Shown: positions 41,440 through 50,940, numbered from the stretch's first letter. The stretch: 64,000 bases of DNA from an uncultured Dehalococcoidia bacterium (GCA_951812505.1 CATOSI010000002.1:806001-870000); one strand, 5' to 3'. Translations and numbers: made by a program. Notes: generated by a model from the sequence alone, not told the origin.

Positions 41440-42831
41440 ATGATTAGCAAGAAACTGATGACGAAGAAGATACTGATCGGGCCGGTCGCGGGCGCCATAC
41501 TCAGCGCCGGGATCCTGACCGGCTGCACGGTTGACACTGGATCGGAAGGCAGAGAAGGTGGCCCCGAAGGTGTCACCATAAGTCAGGATATCGGTGGCGA
41601 GGCCAAAGGCGAGCACGGCAGCGGCGGCGAAAGCGCCGGCGCTGAAAGCGGCAGAGAGTCCGGCAGCGAAGAGGGCAGCGGCGCAGGTATGTTGGCGCCG
41701 GATGAGTCTTTCGACACGGTTCGCGGTGGCGCGCGGCTGATACTCAACTACGACGCTGCGAGCAACGCCTTCGCAGGAACCGTGGAGAACACTACCAATA
41801 ACACTCTGACCAACGTCAGGATAGAAGTGCATCTTTCCAACGGGACCGAGCTTGGGCCGACCACTCCCGTGGACATGGCTCCGGGCGAGACGATAGCGAT
41901 CAACATGCCCTCGACGCCTGAATCCTTCACCGGGTGGACGCCCCACGCCGAGGTCGGCAGCGGCGAAGGCGGCGGTGAGTCGGGCGGTGAGCAGGCTGGC
42001 GGCGAGAGTGGCCCCGACGGGCCCGAGGGTCCCGAGTCCGGCAGCGAAGCGGCTATGGAAGCGGCGATGTCCAGCCCGATAACTGCGCTGGACCAGACCT
42101 GGAACGGCGTCCTTGGTGGATTGGCAGTCTCGGCGAGCTACGATGCGGCAACCCAGTCTGTCCAGACGACGGTGCAGAACACGACCGCACAGGCGCTCTG
42201 CTACGTGCAGTCCGAACCGCATCTGAAGTCGGGGACGCAGACAGTGGGCGAGCTTGGCCCGGGCAAGATGGGAGACCTGAACCCCGGCCAGCAGGCGACC
42301 TCTAACCTGGCGGTCTCCGCTGAGCCGGAGCTAGCGGGAGTCGCATACGACGGGTACGTGGTCCACATGGAAGTGTTCGACTGCGGCGGTCCCGGCCCTG
42401 TGGCCCACACGGGGGCAGAGGGTGGCAGCGCAGAGGGAGCGGGTGGCGAGGGGCACGGCCCCGGCGGTGAAGGCGGCAGTGAGTCCGGTAGCGAAGGCGC
42501 TGAAGGCAGTGGAGGCAGCGAAGAGGGGAGCGCCGTGGGTATGCTGGCGCCGGATGAGACCTTCGACACGGTTCGCGGCGGCGCGCGGCTGATTCTCAAC
42601 TACGATGCTGCAAGCAACGCCTTTATGGGCACAGTGGAGAACACCACTAACAGCACGCTGACCAATGTCAGGATAGAAGTGCATCTGTCGAACGGGACCG
42701 AGCTAGGCCCAACCGCCCCTGTGGACATGGCTCCGGGTGAGGTGATAGCGATCAGCCTACCCTCGACGCCTGAATCCTTCACCGGGTGGACGCCCCACGC
42801 AGAGGTCGGCAGTGGCGAGGGCGGTGGTTAA
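41440..42831 (+). CDS. Lipoprotein with duplicated FxLYD-like domains in Gly/Ser/Glu linkers
   Basis: 463 residues. The start has a lipoprotein signal ending in AGILTGC (lipobox LTGC), so the mature protein is lipid-anchored outside the membrane. Domain 1 (about residues 84-180: DESFDTVRGGARLILNYDAA, GTVENTTNNTLTNVRIEVHL, WTPHAEVGS) is repeated almost exactly as domain 3 (about 368-463). The middle domain is a divergent version with two cysteines (CYVQSEPHLKSG, EVFDCGG). Linkers are long runs of Gly, Ser and Glu. The fold resembles FxLYD beta-sandwich domains. Function unknown. AGGAG stands 7 bases before the ATG. Confidence 0.85.
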   Translation: MISKKLMTKKILIGPVAGAILSAGILTGCTVDTGSEGREGGPEGVTISQDIGGEAKGEHGSGGESAGAESGRESGSEEGSGAGMLAPDESFDTVRGGARLILNYDAASNAFAGTVENTTNNTLTNVRIEVHLSNGTELGPTTPVDMAPGETIAINMPSTPESFTGWTPHAEVGSGEGGGESGGEQAGGESGPDGPEGPESGSEAAMEAAMSSPITALDQTWNGVLGGLAVSASYDAATQSVQTTVQNTTAQALCYVQSEPHLKSGTQTVGELGPGKMGDLNPGQQATSNLAVSAEPELAGVAYDGYVVHMEVFDCGGPGPVAHTGAEGGSAEGAGGEGHGPGGEGGSESGSEGAEGSGGSEEGSAVGMLAPDETFDTVRGGARLILNYDAASNAFMGTVENTTNSTLTNVRIEVHLSNGTELGPTAPVDMAPGEVIAISLPSTPESFTGWTPHAEVGSGEGGG

Positions 42832-42939
42832 TCGGGTAGGGGAACACTGCTCCGGCGGTGAGCGGAAAGGAGGCGGATAGGAAAAGCGGAGTCAGCCGAC
42901 GCGGACAGGGGGTATGATCTGACCGTACAAGTGCCCCTG

Positions 42940-42978
42940 AGATGGACCCGGTGCCTCTACCAGGCGCTGGGTCCATCT
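42940..42978 (+). terminator. Long hairpin after the lipoprotein gene
   Basis: AGATGGACCC and GGGTCCATCT, a perfect 10-base stem, enclose GGTGCC/GGCGCT with mismatches. GGTTT follows. It lies about 110 bases after the lipoprotein stop. Confidence 0.6.
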
Positions 42979-43246
42979 GGTTTAGGAAGCCAGTGGCGAC
43001 ATGTGACAGAAACCCACTTTACGATGAGTACGGAGCTTGGGGCATTAGCAGGCTGCTGAAAAGATCTGCATAGACCGTCTTCTCTGAATCTCTGGAGCAG
43101 AATAGCTCCACTCAACCCGACAGCCAGCCTCAGCGACGGTTCGCCGCTTCGTATCCTTTAATCCTTCTCCGTCAGCCGCTTCCCATGCAAGTGCTCCCGA
43201 CCGGCTCAGTTTGGTAACCGTCCCATAGACGGTGATTAAAGAAGAT
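42979..43246. other. Gene-free stretch before the second transposase
   Basis: Nothing with coding character is seen. It probably contains the left end of the mobile element whose transposase starts at 43305. GGCTGCTGAAAAGATC near 43051 is a possible terminal sequence, but I found no inverted partner. Confidence 0.35.
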
Positions 43247-43304
43247 GGCAGGGAATCCTGCTAAGGTGTTGAAATATCACAACCAACACCGGAGGCTCCC
43301 TGCC
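43247..43304 (+). promoter_or_regulatory. Hairpin sequestering the transposase ribosome-binding site
   Basis: GGCAGGGA (43247-43254) pairs perfectly with TCCCTGCC (43297-43304). Inside it, GGTGTTG (43265-43271) pairs with CAACACC (43284-43290). The Shine-Dalgarno GGAGG (43291-43295) lies between the two 3' arms, and the ATG starts at 43305. RNA made by read-through from outside would fold and hide the ribosome site, as known for IS10 and IS200 transposases. Confidence 0.65.
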
Positions 43305-44348
43305 ATGCCCAGAGTACGATTCACACTACCGCAGGTCAAGGACTATCCTGATTCCAGGCCGTCGGCCTGTCCGCACTGCGGCAGCGTCATTCTGAACCGA
43401 CATGGGAAGGTTACAAAGCGCGTCACAGACCTGTACATAAGCGAGGTTACTGTGATCAGGTATCGTTGCACAGACTGTCTGAAGACATTCAGACACTACC
43501 CGGAAGGAGTAGACAGCCATGATCGGAGTCTGAGGCTCAGAGGGGTGAGTGCATTGAGTTGGGCGCTGGGTCTGTCGCTGCGTTCTGTGAGCCATCTCTT
43601 GTCTGCGCTGGGCTGCGGTCTATCCCGGATGAGCGTGTGGCGGGATGTTCAGGAGTGGGGCTCTGGCGCGCTGAGCGGATGGATGAACAGGACGCGCGGT
43701 CGTGTGAGGGTGATGGGAGCGGATGAGACAGTGATCAGGTTGAGGGGCAAAAAGACAGTGGTGGGTTTTGTAACGGACGCAAAGAGCGGTCAACTTGTGG
43801 GTATGGATGTGTTGGTGGACAAGGACAGCGAGGGCTTTATGAGGTGGCTTCAGCGATACGTGAGCCGCTTTGGAGTGGAGGCGATGGTGACCGATGACCT
43901 GTCCACCTACAAGCCGGTGGTCGAGCGTATGGGTATTGAACACCAGGTGTGCATAGCGCACGTGAGAAAGAACGTGCGCAGGCGTATTGATGAGATAGAT
44001 GGGTGGGACTGGCACAGAGCGAGGATATGGCGTCTGCTGACTGAACTGCCTGAAGGTGGTGGAAGAGAACTTCTGAGGATGGAACGAGCAGTTCGGGCTG
44101 AACCGAAACTCCGTCGGTTGGTGGTGGAGCTATGTGGGAAGTGGCCGAGTCTGTTATGTCACCAGCGAGTTGGAGGGATGCCGCAGACCAACAACTGCAC
44201 AGAGAAAACGATAGGAAGGAGCAAGATCAGGTACAAGACAGTCAGAGGGTACAAGAGTATGGAGGGTATGATGAACGGGTTGGGTCTGACGCAGTGGGTG
44301 TGGAGCGGACGAGAAGGTCTGGACCTGAGCGAGTTGGTAGCGGCGTAA
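43305..44348 (+). CDS. DDE transposase with N-terminal zinc ribbon (IS256/MULE-like core)
   Basis: ATG 43305 with GGAGG 9 bases upstream; the open frame to 43245 runs through the hairpin and is unlikely. 347 residues, intact. CPHCGSVILNRHGKV and YRCTDCLKTF form a zinc ribbon, then a helix-turn-helix region. The DDE core follows: MGADETVIRLRGKK (D), MVTDDLSTYKPV (D), CIAHVRKNVRRRI, and NNCTEKTIGRSKIRYKTVRGY (E). The exact IS family is not certain. It is the second complete transposase of the accessory region. Confidence 0.86.
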   Translation: MPRVRFTLPQVKDYPDSRPSACPHCGSVILNRHGKVTKRVTDLYISEVTVIRYRCTDCLKTFRHYPEGVDSHDRSLRLRGVSALSWALGLSLRSVSHLLSALGCGLSRMSVWRDVQEWGSGALSGWMNRTRGRVRVMGADETVIRLRGKKTVVGFVTDAKSGQLVGMDVLVDKDSEGFMRWLQRYVSRFGVEAMVTDDLSTYKPVVERMGIEHQVCIAHVRKNVRRRIDEIDGWDWHRARIWRLLTELPEGGGRELLRMERAVRAEPKLRRLVVELCGKWPSLLCHQRVGGMPQTNNCTEKTIGRSKIRYKTVRGYKSMEGMMNGLGLTQWVWSGREGLDLSELVAA

Positions 44349-44545
44349 GCAGAATCCTTCCTCCTGAGAAAACTGACTCTCTCAACTACTCCACAAATCC
44401 GCACACCGCCTGTGGGACGATTACTCAAATAGAGGTCATTGGACTGCTACCACATCGAATAACCATACTCAACCCGATGACAGCCGGTGTGTATCTTGGA
44501 TACAATTACGGGTCTGTATAGAATATATCGGAGGGTTCAGGAAAA

Positions 44546-45799
44546 GTGAATACCGCTCACGATTCGTATTTCGCCGACAACTTTGATAACGCCCTTCAGG
44601 ATTTCCAAGATTGCAGTTGGGAGGCAATATTCGATGCTCTTCCCGGGCGAGACTACAGTGCCATATCGCAAAGGCTATACGAAGCCGCGGCAAAGGCAAA
44701 GAACGCGGGTAATCAATCTCACAGCAGAGAATTGTAGCTTTTGGGTGAAGCTTGTTCGATGATGCTTGTGCCTGACAGATTCACCAACCCGTTCGACCCT
44801 GTTTTCGTAGGGAGCGGCGGACGCTCCACCATTGCGGAGGATTTCACCGAATCCGAGATCGAATACTTTGCGGAACTGATAGACACGATTGAAAGACCGC
44901 TACTAAAGGCCCGACTAGCGGATTTGGTTTGGGACAGAAAGACCCCTCGCGATGTCAAGTTCGCGTTGGCGGCCATAGACAGTTACACGAAATTGCCTCT
45001 TGACGCCGATACTTGGTTCTCCGGCAAAGAACAATGTTGGCAACGAGCGATAATCCTGTGCCGCATGATCGGGGCGAAAGCAGGAAACCGTCTCAACCAG
45101 ATAGAGTCCCAGTTCTTGAAAGTCCTGAAATCGGCATCGACTGAGGACAGCTTCTTCAGCATTCGGCTCGCCGATACTCTGCGAACCAATGGCCTCGCTG
45201 AAGACCAGGCAAGCTCCGTTGCCGTCAAATTGGAGTCTCTTGCCCATGACTTCGAAGTCAAAGCTGAGTTCCATGCCAGCGGAAGTCTGTGCAATGCCGC
45301 CGTGAGATGGTTTCGTGATACTGGCGACAACGCCAAGTCTACCGATATGACAGTAGCAGAGGCTGAATCTCTCGAAAAGGAAGCCAATGCCAGGCTTTCT
45401 ACGGACTGTCCTAGTCACGGAGTTGCCGCCAGCTTATTGGAAAATGCAGTGCAAGTGTATCGCAGCATTCCTCGAGCTTGCCGCGACAGACATCAGGTTG
45501 ACGAACGAATCGCTGATCTTCAATCACGAATCAGCGAGTATGGAAAGCTGGCGCTCGAAGAAATGGCAACGGTCACCGGACCCGCTACAGACTTGAGAGA
45601 TCTGGCTAAGCAGGCTCGAGAAGCCGTAAGCGATAAGCCGGTGGATGAGGCCCTCAGAGCTTTCATAAGTCTATTCGGCGTGGATGCCGAACAGCTCCGC
45701 AAGTCGGCGGAGCAAGACTTAGCCCGTTCTTCAATCCTCGCATTGATTCCCAAGGTGATTACAAGCCAACTGAACCAAACTAGAGTCGCTCTCATTTAG
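44546..45799 (+). pseudogene. DUF7380-like protein with an in-frame TAG codon
   Basis: GTG start at 44546 with CGGAGGG upstream. The frame is open to 45799 except one TAG (44735-44737): SREL, TAG, LLGEACSMMLVPDRFTNPF. Sequence on both sides belongs to one domain (WEAIFDALPGRDYSAISQRLYEAA before; STIAEDFTESEIEYFAELID and ARLADLVWDRKTPRD after). This resembles the N-terminal module of DUF4209-containing proteins of defence regions. The C-terminal DUF4209 part is absent. The family call is from memory of the motif pattern and is tentative. Its stop overlaps the convergent HEPN gene by three bases. A start at 44741 or later could still give a shorter protein. Confidence 0.55.
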
Positions 45800-47148
45800 T
45801 GGGAACGCCGCGATCCAGCTATATGCAGCAGGGTTCGCCGACCCAGCTCGAAGGCGTCTTCGTAGATTTGGTCGGCGCCTGCCTGCAACGTCCCGTCGTG
45901 GACAACGTCGGTGCGGGCGGCGTAGATCGACTCCGCGGTCCTTCCAATCCATCTCAGGTCCTTTCGGTTTCCTCCAAGCAATTGACGGGCACGACTGGAG
46001 AGCTGGCTGCCCTTCCCACGTGAAGCATCGAGTTGGTACATGACTTCCAACGCGATTGCTACGTCGAGCACCTTGTCAAAAGCCTCATGCACGCCCGTTC
46101 GCGCCAGCGATGAAGCGAGGCGGGACAGGGCCAGACGCATTTGGACATTGTCCCTGCAACTGAAAAGCAACTGCTCACAATCCGACAGCTTCGCTTCGGA
46201 GACAGCAGGAGTCGAGATGGGCCCTATTCTCGTGGTGTTGACACCGAGGATATCGCGGACATCCCGCGAGAAGCGGGGCTGAAGACCCACTAGATGCTCG
46301 ATCTGACGCTCTACAACGGATGTGTGCGTTCTCGAACTACTTACTGGGAGCCCGTGCACTACTGCCAAGACGTCCAACAGCAGGAGCGCATCGTCGCGGA
46401 AGGTCTGGGACATTTCGGGCCAATCCACGCCATCCATGTCGTATCCGGCTGGGACGAGCACCGGCCCCCACCTTCTCTCGAAGACAACTGCCCCGATTGG
46501 TTCTCGGTTGATCTCGGTATCGCCCGCTTCGAGCATTTGTCGGACACTGTCGTCCGCCAGGTATTGTCGTACTTCCTCGAATGAGACGATACACAGGCCA
46601 TTCGGAAAGTCATGCTTTCGCTCAACGTGCAGCCCACGGAAGAGAAGAATCTGGTAGGAACTCAGATCCCCGTTGTCTCCTCGCTGGATCACCTGCGCTA
46701 ACGCATCGGCCGTAGCTTGGGGGCCGTGCTCAACGGCATGGTCTACCAGGCCCATCAACATGAAAAACAATTGGTGGCCTGCACTCCTTGACACTCCCAG
46801 ATTCAGACCCAGAGACATCTGGCCGTCCTCGGCTCGATACACGGCATTCTTGAGTGTGGGATGTTCCAGTAACACTTCAATTAGTCTGTTCAGCTTCTCG
46901 GATACACTCCGTCGATACTCGGAATCCGCTCGTGGCGTGCCCCAGAGGAACCGCCAGTATCCGGAAATCCTTTCTCGAATCCGGTCGTCGCAGTCATCGT
47001 GAGAATCGTGTGCGCCCAACGCGTTCTCCGCTCGACGCCTCAGGCGGAAGAGTTCGCCTTCCAGCCACTGTTCGTAGTCGACCAACTCCTGTAGAAGCCG
47101 TGACAACCGGTTTACCCAATCCGTTGGCGTGAACTGCTCCTGGGACAT
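45796..47148 (-). CDS. Large HEPN (Apea-like) protein
   Basis: 450 residues, soluble. The C-terminal 110 residues form an Apea-like HEPN domain: VLDVAIALEVMYQLDASRGKGSQLSSRARQLLG, then IYAARTDVVHDG with the catalytic Arg412-x4-His417 pair of HEPN RNases, then a helix ending the chain. The first 300 residues are unrecognised and probably act as a sensor. HEPN RNases cut RNA in abortive-infection and toxin systems. It sits in a run of accessory genes with a membrane protein and a second HEPN-like protein upstream on the same strand. Confidence 0.72.
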   Translation of the reverse strand: MSQEQFTPTDWVNRLSRLLQELVDYEQWLEGELFRLRRRAENALGAHDSHDDCDDRIRERISGYWRFLWGTPRADSEYRRSVSEKLNRLIEVLLEHPTLKNAVYRAEDGQMSLGLNLGVSRSAGHQLFFMLMGLVDHAVEHGPQATADALAQVIQRGDNGDLSSYQILLFRGLHVERKHDFPNGLCIVSFEEVRQYLADDSVRQMLEAGDTEINREPIGAVVFERRWGPVLVPAGYDMDGVDWPEMSQTFRDDALLLLDVLAVVHGLPVSSSRTHTSVVERQIEHLVGLQPRFSRDVRDILGVNTTRIGPISTPAVSEAKLSDCEQLLFSCRDNVQMRLALSRLASSLARTGVHEAFDKVLDVAIALEVMYQLDASRGKGSQLSSRARQLLGGNRKDLRWIGRTAESIYAARTDVVHDGTLQAGADQIYEDAFELGRRTLLHIAGSRRSH

Positions 47149-47232
47149 GAACGAACTTACTCCCTGACAAGTAGCGGCTGGCTTCGCGACCTCATTTATC
47201 TACTCGCGCTCCTTCAGAGCACCCAAGTCAAC

Positions 47233-47829
47233 CTAACTTGACTCGCGGGCGTCTTTGCTGGGTTTGTCAGAATCGGGGTTCCCCGTCATATAACTCGTTC
47301 CGGTGAACCGGATCCCCTGCTTAGAACCATGTCTAGGATCGAAGGAGACGGGAACTGGAGCCAACTCCAACTCTCCCCACTTGCCCTGCCAATAGACGGG
47401 CTCCCCCTGAACTGGCTTCCTTCGAATTCCATCGTTGAAATACAGGCACAGGAGGCGTTCGCCCATCAATCCCTTCTCCTCTGTCCCGATACGATTCGGC
47501 GCCACTACCATTGTGGGACCGCGCGGATAAACATCCCCTGTACCAAGAAAGACGGTGGGGCCCGGTGGTGCGTGGAATACCTTGACCTCCTGCCAATCAT
47601 CTCGTATGCCCCTGTAGCGCCTGTGGTCCACCACGGCCACGATCACGACCGCCAGCAGCCACGATGCGAGGGCACCCGGAACTACCAGTAGGAACTCACT
47701 GAAATCATCCTTGAGCAGGGCTACGAGTGTTATTTGCGTGGCCGTGCTGAACACTGCCACGCACAGTCCCACATAGCCCTCGGTCGTTCTAGGACTCAAT
47801 CTGCGCAACCACAGCTTTAGCCATCGCAT
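47233..47829 (-). CDS. Membrane protein with two N-terminal helices
   Basis: 198 residues. Two hydrophobic helices (GYVGLCVAVFSTATQITLVAL and LLVVPGALASWLLAVVIVAVV) are followed by a cytoplasmic, beta-rich, basic domain of about 125 residues. No family recognised. It is 84 bases upstream of the HEPN gene and on the same strand. A membrane partner next to an RNase-like protein is a familiar arrangement in abortive-infection loci, but this is inference. Confidence 0.65.
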   Translation of the reverse strand: MRWLKLWLRRLSPRTTEGYVGLCVAVFSTATQITLVALLKDDFSEFLLVVPGALASWLLAVVIVAVVDHRRYRGIRDDWQEVKVFHAPPGPTVFLGTGDVYPRGPTMVVAPNRIGTEEKGLMGERLLCLYFNDGIRRKPVQGEPVYWQGKWGELELAPVPVSFDPRHGSKQGIRFTGTSYMTGNPDSDKPSKDARESS

Positions 47830-47957
47830 GAACCACTCCTCCTCTTTCTCTATGCCGCCGTCAGCGACGTGCTTGGGGGTGAGACGCCCTGCCGGTCGAA
47901 TTGCAGACCCCCAGCCATGTTGTCATCAGGTCTGTGCCTTACTAGGCCGCGAGCCGT

Positions 47958-48512
47958 TCACATTACGACTCGCTGGCCTCGCTCCCAGTTCTGAAAGGTG
48001 TTCTGCCCGACCATATCGTCGATCTCGCGATGAATGTTCGCGGCGACAGGGATGCCGTGCGCGGGAATGTTGGAGAAGCCAGTGTCTTCGGCTGCTCCAC
48101 TTTTTTTCACCATCCAGTACTTCCGGTCGGGGTGGCACATGCGCTCATCCAGATACTCAAGGTAATGCTGGACCGACATGCCTGAATGGCTCTTAATCGC
48201 CTCAGCGACCTTGTCTTGGGTCAAAGGACTCAACGCGCCGTAGTTAATGAGCGCCTCGTGGCTGCCAGTGAACTTGCGCCCTTCGCTTACCGCGAGTGCC
48301 TTCAACACCAACTCGAACGCCAGCCCCATGGATACGTGCGCCACGTTTAGTTGATTGTGGTCTGCGTTCATGACGCTCTCCCCCTGTTTGGAGCGACCAC
48401 GCTCGTCCAGCATCACTGCTGTTTTCGCCCAAGCCTGACTGTCCCCAAGCCATCCGGATATGACCGCTCTGTCTTCGAGATTGATGCTGTCCTTGAAATG
48501 CAGCGTTATCAT
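47958..48512 (-). CDS. HEPN-like helical protein (184 aa)
   Basis: 184 residues. LNVAHVSMGLAFELVLKALAVSEGRKFTGSH followed by LINYGALSPLTQDKVAEAIK matches the helical bundle of HEPN/AbiV-type proteins, with an R-x5-H (RKFTGSH) that may be the active pair. No membrane segment. First of three minus-strand accessory genes (47958, 47233, 45796). Likely RNA-directed, but this is a structural guess. Confidence 0.6.
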   Translation of the reverse strand: MITLHFKDSINLEDRAVISGWLGDSQAWAKTAVMLDERGRSKQGESVMNADHNQLNVAHVSMGLAFELVLKALAVSEGRKFTGSHEALINYGALSPLTQDKVAEAIKSHSGMSVQHYLEYLDERMCHPDRKYWMVKKSGAAEDTGFSNIPAHGIPVAANIHREIDDMVGQNTFQNWERGQRVVM

Positions 48513-48585
48513 CCACAGCCTCCTTCTATATAAGGTATATGCGCCCTCCGCTCATGGAGTGGCGCTAGTTTCATTGCTCTACCCC

Positions 48586-50940
48586 TCACCCCCTGGGCAT
48601 GCGGTAGCCGACGCGGGGTTCGGCAAAGAAGTAGGTGGGGTTGCTCGCGTCCTCGCCGATCTTTCTACGAAGCTGGCTCAGGTGGGTGCGGAGCCCCCGC
48701 AGGCTGTCCGGCCTCTTCGCGCCCCAGATCCTTCGCAGGAGCTCATCGTGAGGCACCACCCGCCCGGCGTTGACCGACAGCTCATAGAGAAGCTGGTACT
48801 CCTTGGCCCTCAGCTCCACGACGCGGCCGGCGAACGTTACCCGGCGCTCGGCGTAGTCTATGGCCAGGTCGCCGTAAACGTAAGGTTCCGGCGGCTGGGA
48901 CCGATGGGAGCCCGCCCTCCTTCGCAGGGCGACTCTGACCCTGGCGATGAGTTCAGTTGGAGAGAAGGGCTTGACGATGTAATCGTCAGCCCCAGCCTCG
49001 AAGGCTTGCGCCACCACCTGGTCCCGGCCGTAGGCGGAGATGAATATCACCGGCACGTCGGCAACGGAGAGGACGTCTCGCATCACCTCGATGCCGTCGG
49101 CGTTCGGCAACACCATGTCGAGCAGGACCAGGTCGGGCCGGCTCTCCTCCAGGGTGAGGAACACCTCCTCCGGCTCGGCGAGGACGACCGGATTGTAGCC
49201 GGCATCGGCGAGCGCCCTTCGGACGTAGCGAAGCGTCTGCGGATCGTCGTCCACGACAAGAATGGTCTCTCCGGCATTCGCCTGCTGTGGCGGGTCCAGG
49301 TCGGGTCGGACCCGCTCGGCCGGGGACTCTTCCAACGCCGGCAGGGTGAAGACGAACCGCGCGCCCAGTCCAAGCCCGTCGCTCTCGGCCCGGATGCGGC
49401 CGCCATGAGCCTCCACGATTCCCTTGCAGATCGCCAGCCCGAGGCCAGTGTCGCCTCCTGGGTCGTCGTCCTGGCGTGAGAACTTGCGGAAAAGGTTCGG
49501 CAGGCGCTCGATGGGAATCCCGCGCCCCTCGTCTATGATCGATATTTCCACGAAGACACCGTCCCGCACGGCGATGACCCTGATGGCGGACGATTCAGTC
49601 GAGTATCTCGCGGCGTTGGCCAGGAGATTGCCGATGACCTGGACGATGCGCCGCCGGTCCGCCGTCACCAGGGGCAGGTCGGGCGCAATGTCGATGTCCA
49701 GGTTGTTCCTGCCCCCGGAGCTCAGGAAGGTGTTGCGGGCCCGGTCCACCAGCGAGGCCACCTCCGCCGGCTCGGGGTCTATGGGCAGCGCGCCCGTCTC
49801 GATGCGGGCCACGTCCAGCAGGTCGCCGATCAGGTTGCGCATACTACCGACCTGGTCGAGGATGATCCGCAGGAACTGGCGCGTCTCGGCGGGGTCCAGG
49901 TCCTCAGTGTCTTCCAGCATGGCCATCACCGAGCCCCAGATGGAGGTCAGCGGCATGCGCAGCTCATGGCTGACCATGCCCAGGAACTCGGCCCTGAGCT
50001 TTTCCATCTCATCCAATGGCGTCATGTCCTGCATGGTGATGACCACTGATTCCACCCCGCCCTCCTCCGACCGTATGGGAGTGGCGTTGAGCAGCACGCT
50101 GATACTCCGGCCGTCCGGCACTGCCAGGACTATCTCTTCCGCCCGCACCACCTCGGTGGTACTACTGAGAACCTCGGCCAGGGGGAATTCGGCAAGGGAG
50201 AATTCGCTCCCGTCGGCGCGGCGCACGGTAAGCACGTCCGACAGTTGGTACGTCGTCTGGTCCGGATTGAGCAGTCCTTCGACGATCCGCGTCGCTTCCC
50301 TGTTGAACGACACCGGAGCGCCCTCCTTCGCGTCGAAGACGACGACTCCCACGGGGGACGTTTCGATCAGTGTCTCCAGGCCCGTCTTCGCTCGCCGCTC
50401 ATCGCGGTGGCGGCGGGCGTTGGCGACGACGAGCGCGACTTGGGAAGCGAACATCACCAGGGTCTCCTCGTCTTCCCGGCTGAACTCCTGGCCGGTCTCC
50501 TCCTTGCCCACGTGAATGTTGCCCACGCTCACGCCCCGGTGGCGCAGGGGAACGGCCAGAAATGAACTGATATGCACGGGAGTGTGTAGCTCGTTAAGGC
50601 CCAGCGCCCTGGCGTGCCTGCCCAGGTCCGATACCCGCAGCGGCTCCACAATGGCGCTGAGGTATTCGAAGAACTGTTGACCCCCGGGAATCTCCCAGAG
50701 ACTCCGGGTCTCTTCGGATGTCAGGCCGGAGGCCCGGAGGTCCTCCATCCGCCCCGCCTCGTTCAGGGTCGTTATGACCGCGTAGCGGGCGTCAGTCAGC
50801 GTCCGGGCGCTGTCGAGCACACCCTGGAGGACATCTTCAAGGTCGAGGCTCTCGTTGACGCGGAGGCTGGCGTCGCTCAGGCGGGACAGCCGGTCCCGCG
50901 GGGTGGGATTCTGCCGGTCGCGATCGTCTGAGTCCTTCAA
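48586..50940 (-). CDS. One-protein two-component system: GAF-PAS-HisKA-HATPase-REC-winged helix
   Basis: TTG start at 50940 is preferred for the GGAGGG 3-4 bases upstream; the frame is open to 51024. About 784 residues. In order: GAF (about 30-175), PAS (190-315), HisKA with phospho-acceptor in MVSHELRMPLTS (His near 325), HATPase with VIGNLLANAARY and GLGLAICKG, and REC (ILVVDDDPQTLRY, phospho-acceptor Asp near 608 in LVLLDMVLP). An OmpR/PhoB winged helix (LRAKEYQLLYEL, LRTHLSQLRRKIG) ends the chain. Sensor, kinase and DNA-binding output are all on one soluble chain, so it senses a cytoplasmic signal and can act directly on DNA. Confidence 0.92.
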   Translation of the reverse strand: MKDSDDRDRQNPTPRDRLSRLSDASLRVNESLDLEDVLQGVLDSARTLTDARYAVITTLNEAGRMEDLRASGLTSEETRSLWEIPGGQQFFEYLSAIVEPLRVSDLGRHARALGLNELHTPVHISSFLAVPLRHRGVSVGNIHVGKEETGQEFSREDEETLVMFASQVALVVANARRHRDERRAKTGLETLIETSPVGVVVFDAKEGAPVSFNREATRIVEGLLNPDQTTYQLSDVLTVRRADGSEFSLAEFPLAEVLSSTTEVVRAEEIVLAVPDGRSISVLLNATPIRSEEGGVESVVITMQDMTPLDEMEKLRAEFLGMVSHELRMPLTSIWGSVMAMLEDTEDLDPAETRQFLRIILDQVGSMRNLIGDLLDVARIETGALPIDPEPAEVASLVDRARNTFLSSGGRNNLDIDIAPDLPLVTADRRRIVQVIGNLLANAARYSTESSAIRVIAVRDGVFVEISIIDEGRGIPIERLPNLFRKFSRQDDDPGGDTGLGLAICKGIVEAHGGRIRAESDGLGLGARFVFTLPALEESPAERVRPDLDPPQQANAGETILVVDDDPQTLRYVRRALADAGYNPVVLAEPEEVFLTLEESRPDLVLLDMVLPNADGIEVMRDVLSVADVPVIFISAYGRDQVVAQAFEAGADDYIVKPFSPTELIARVRVALRRRAGSHRSQPPEPYVYGDLAIDYAERRVTFAGRVVELRAKEYQLLYELSVNAGRVVPHDELLRRIWGAKRPDSLRGLRTHLSQLRRKIGEDASNPTYFFAEPRVGYRMPRG

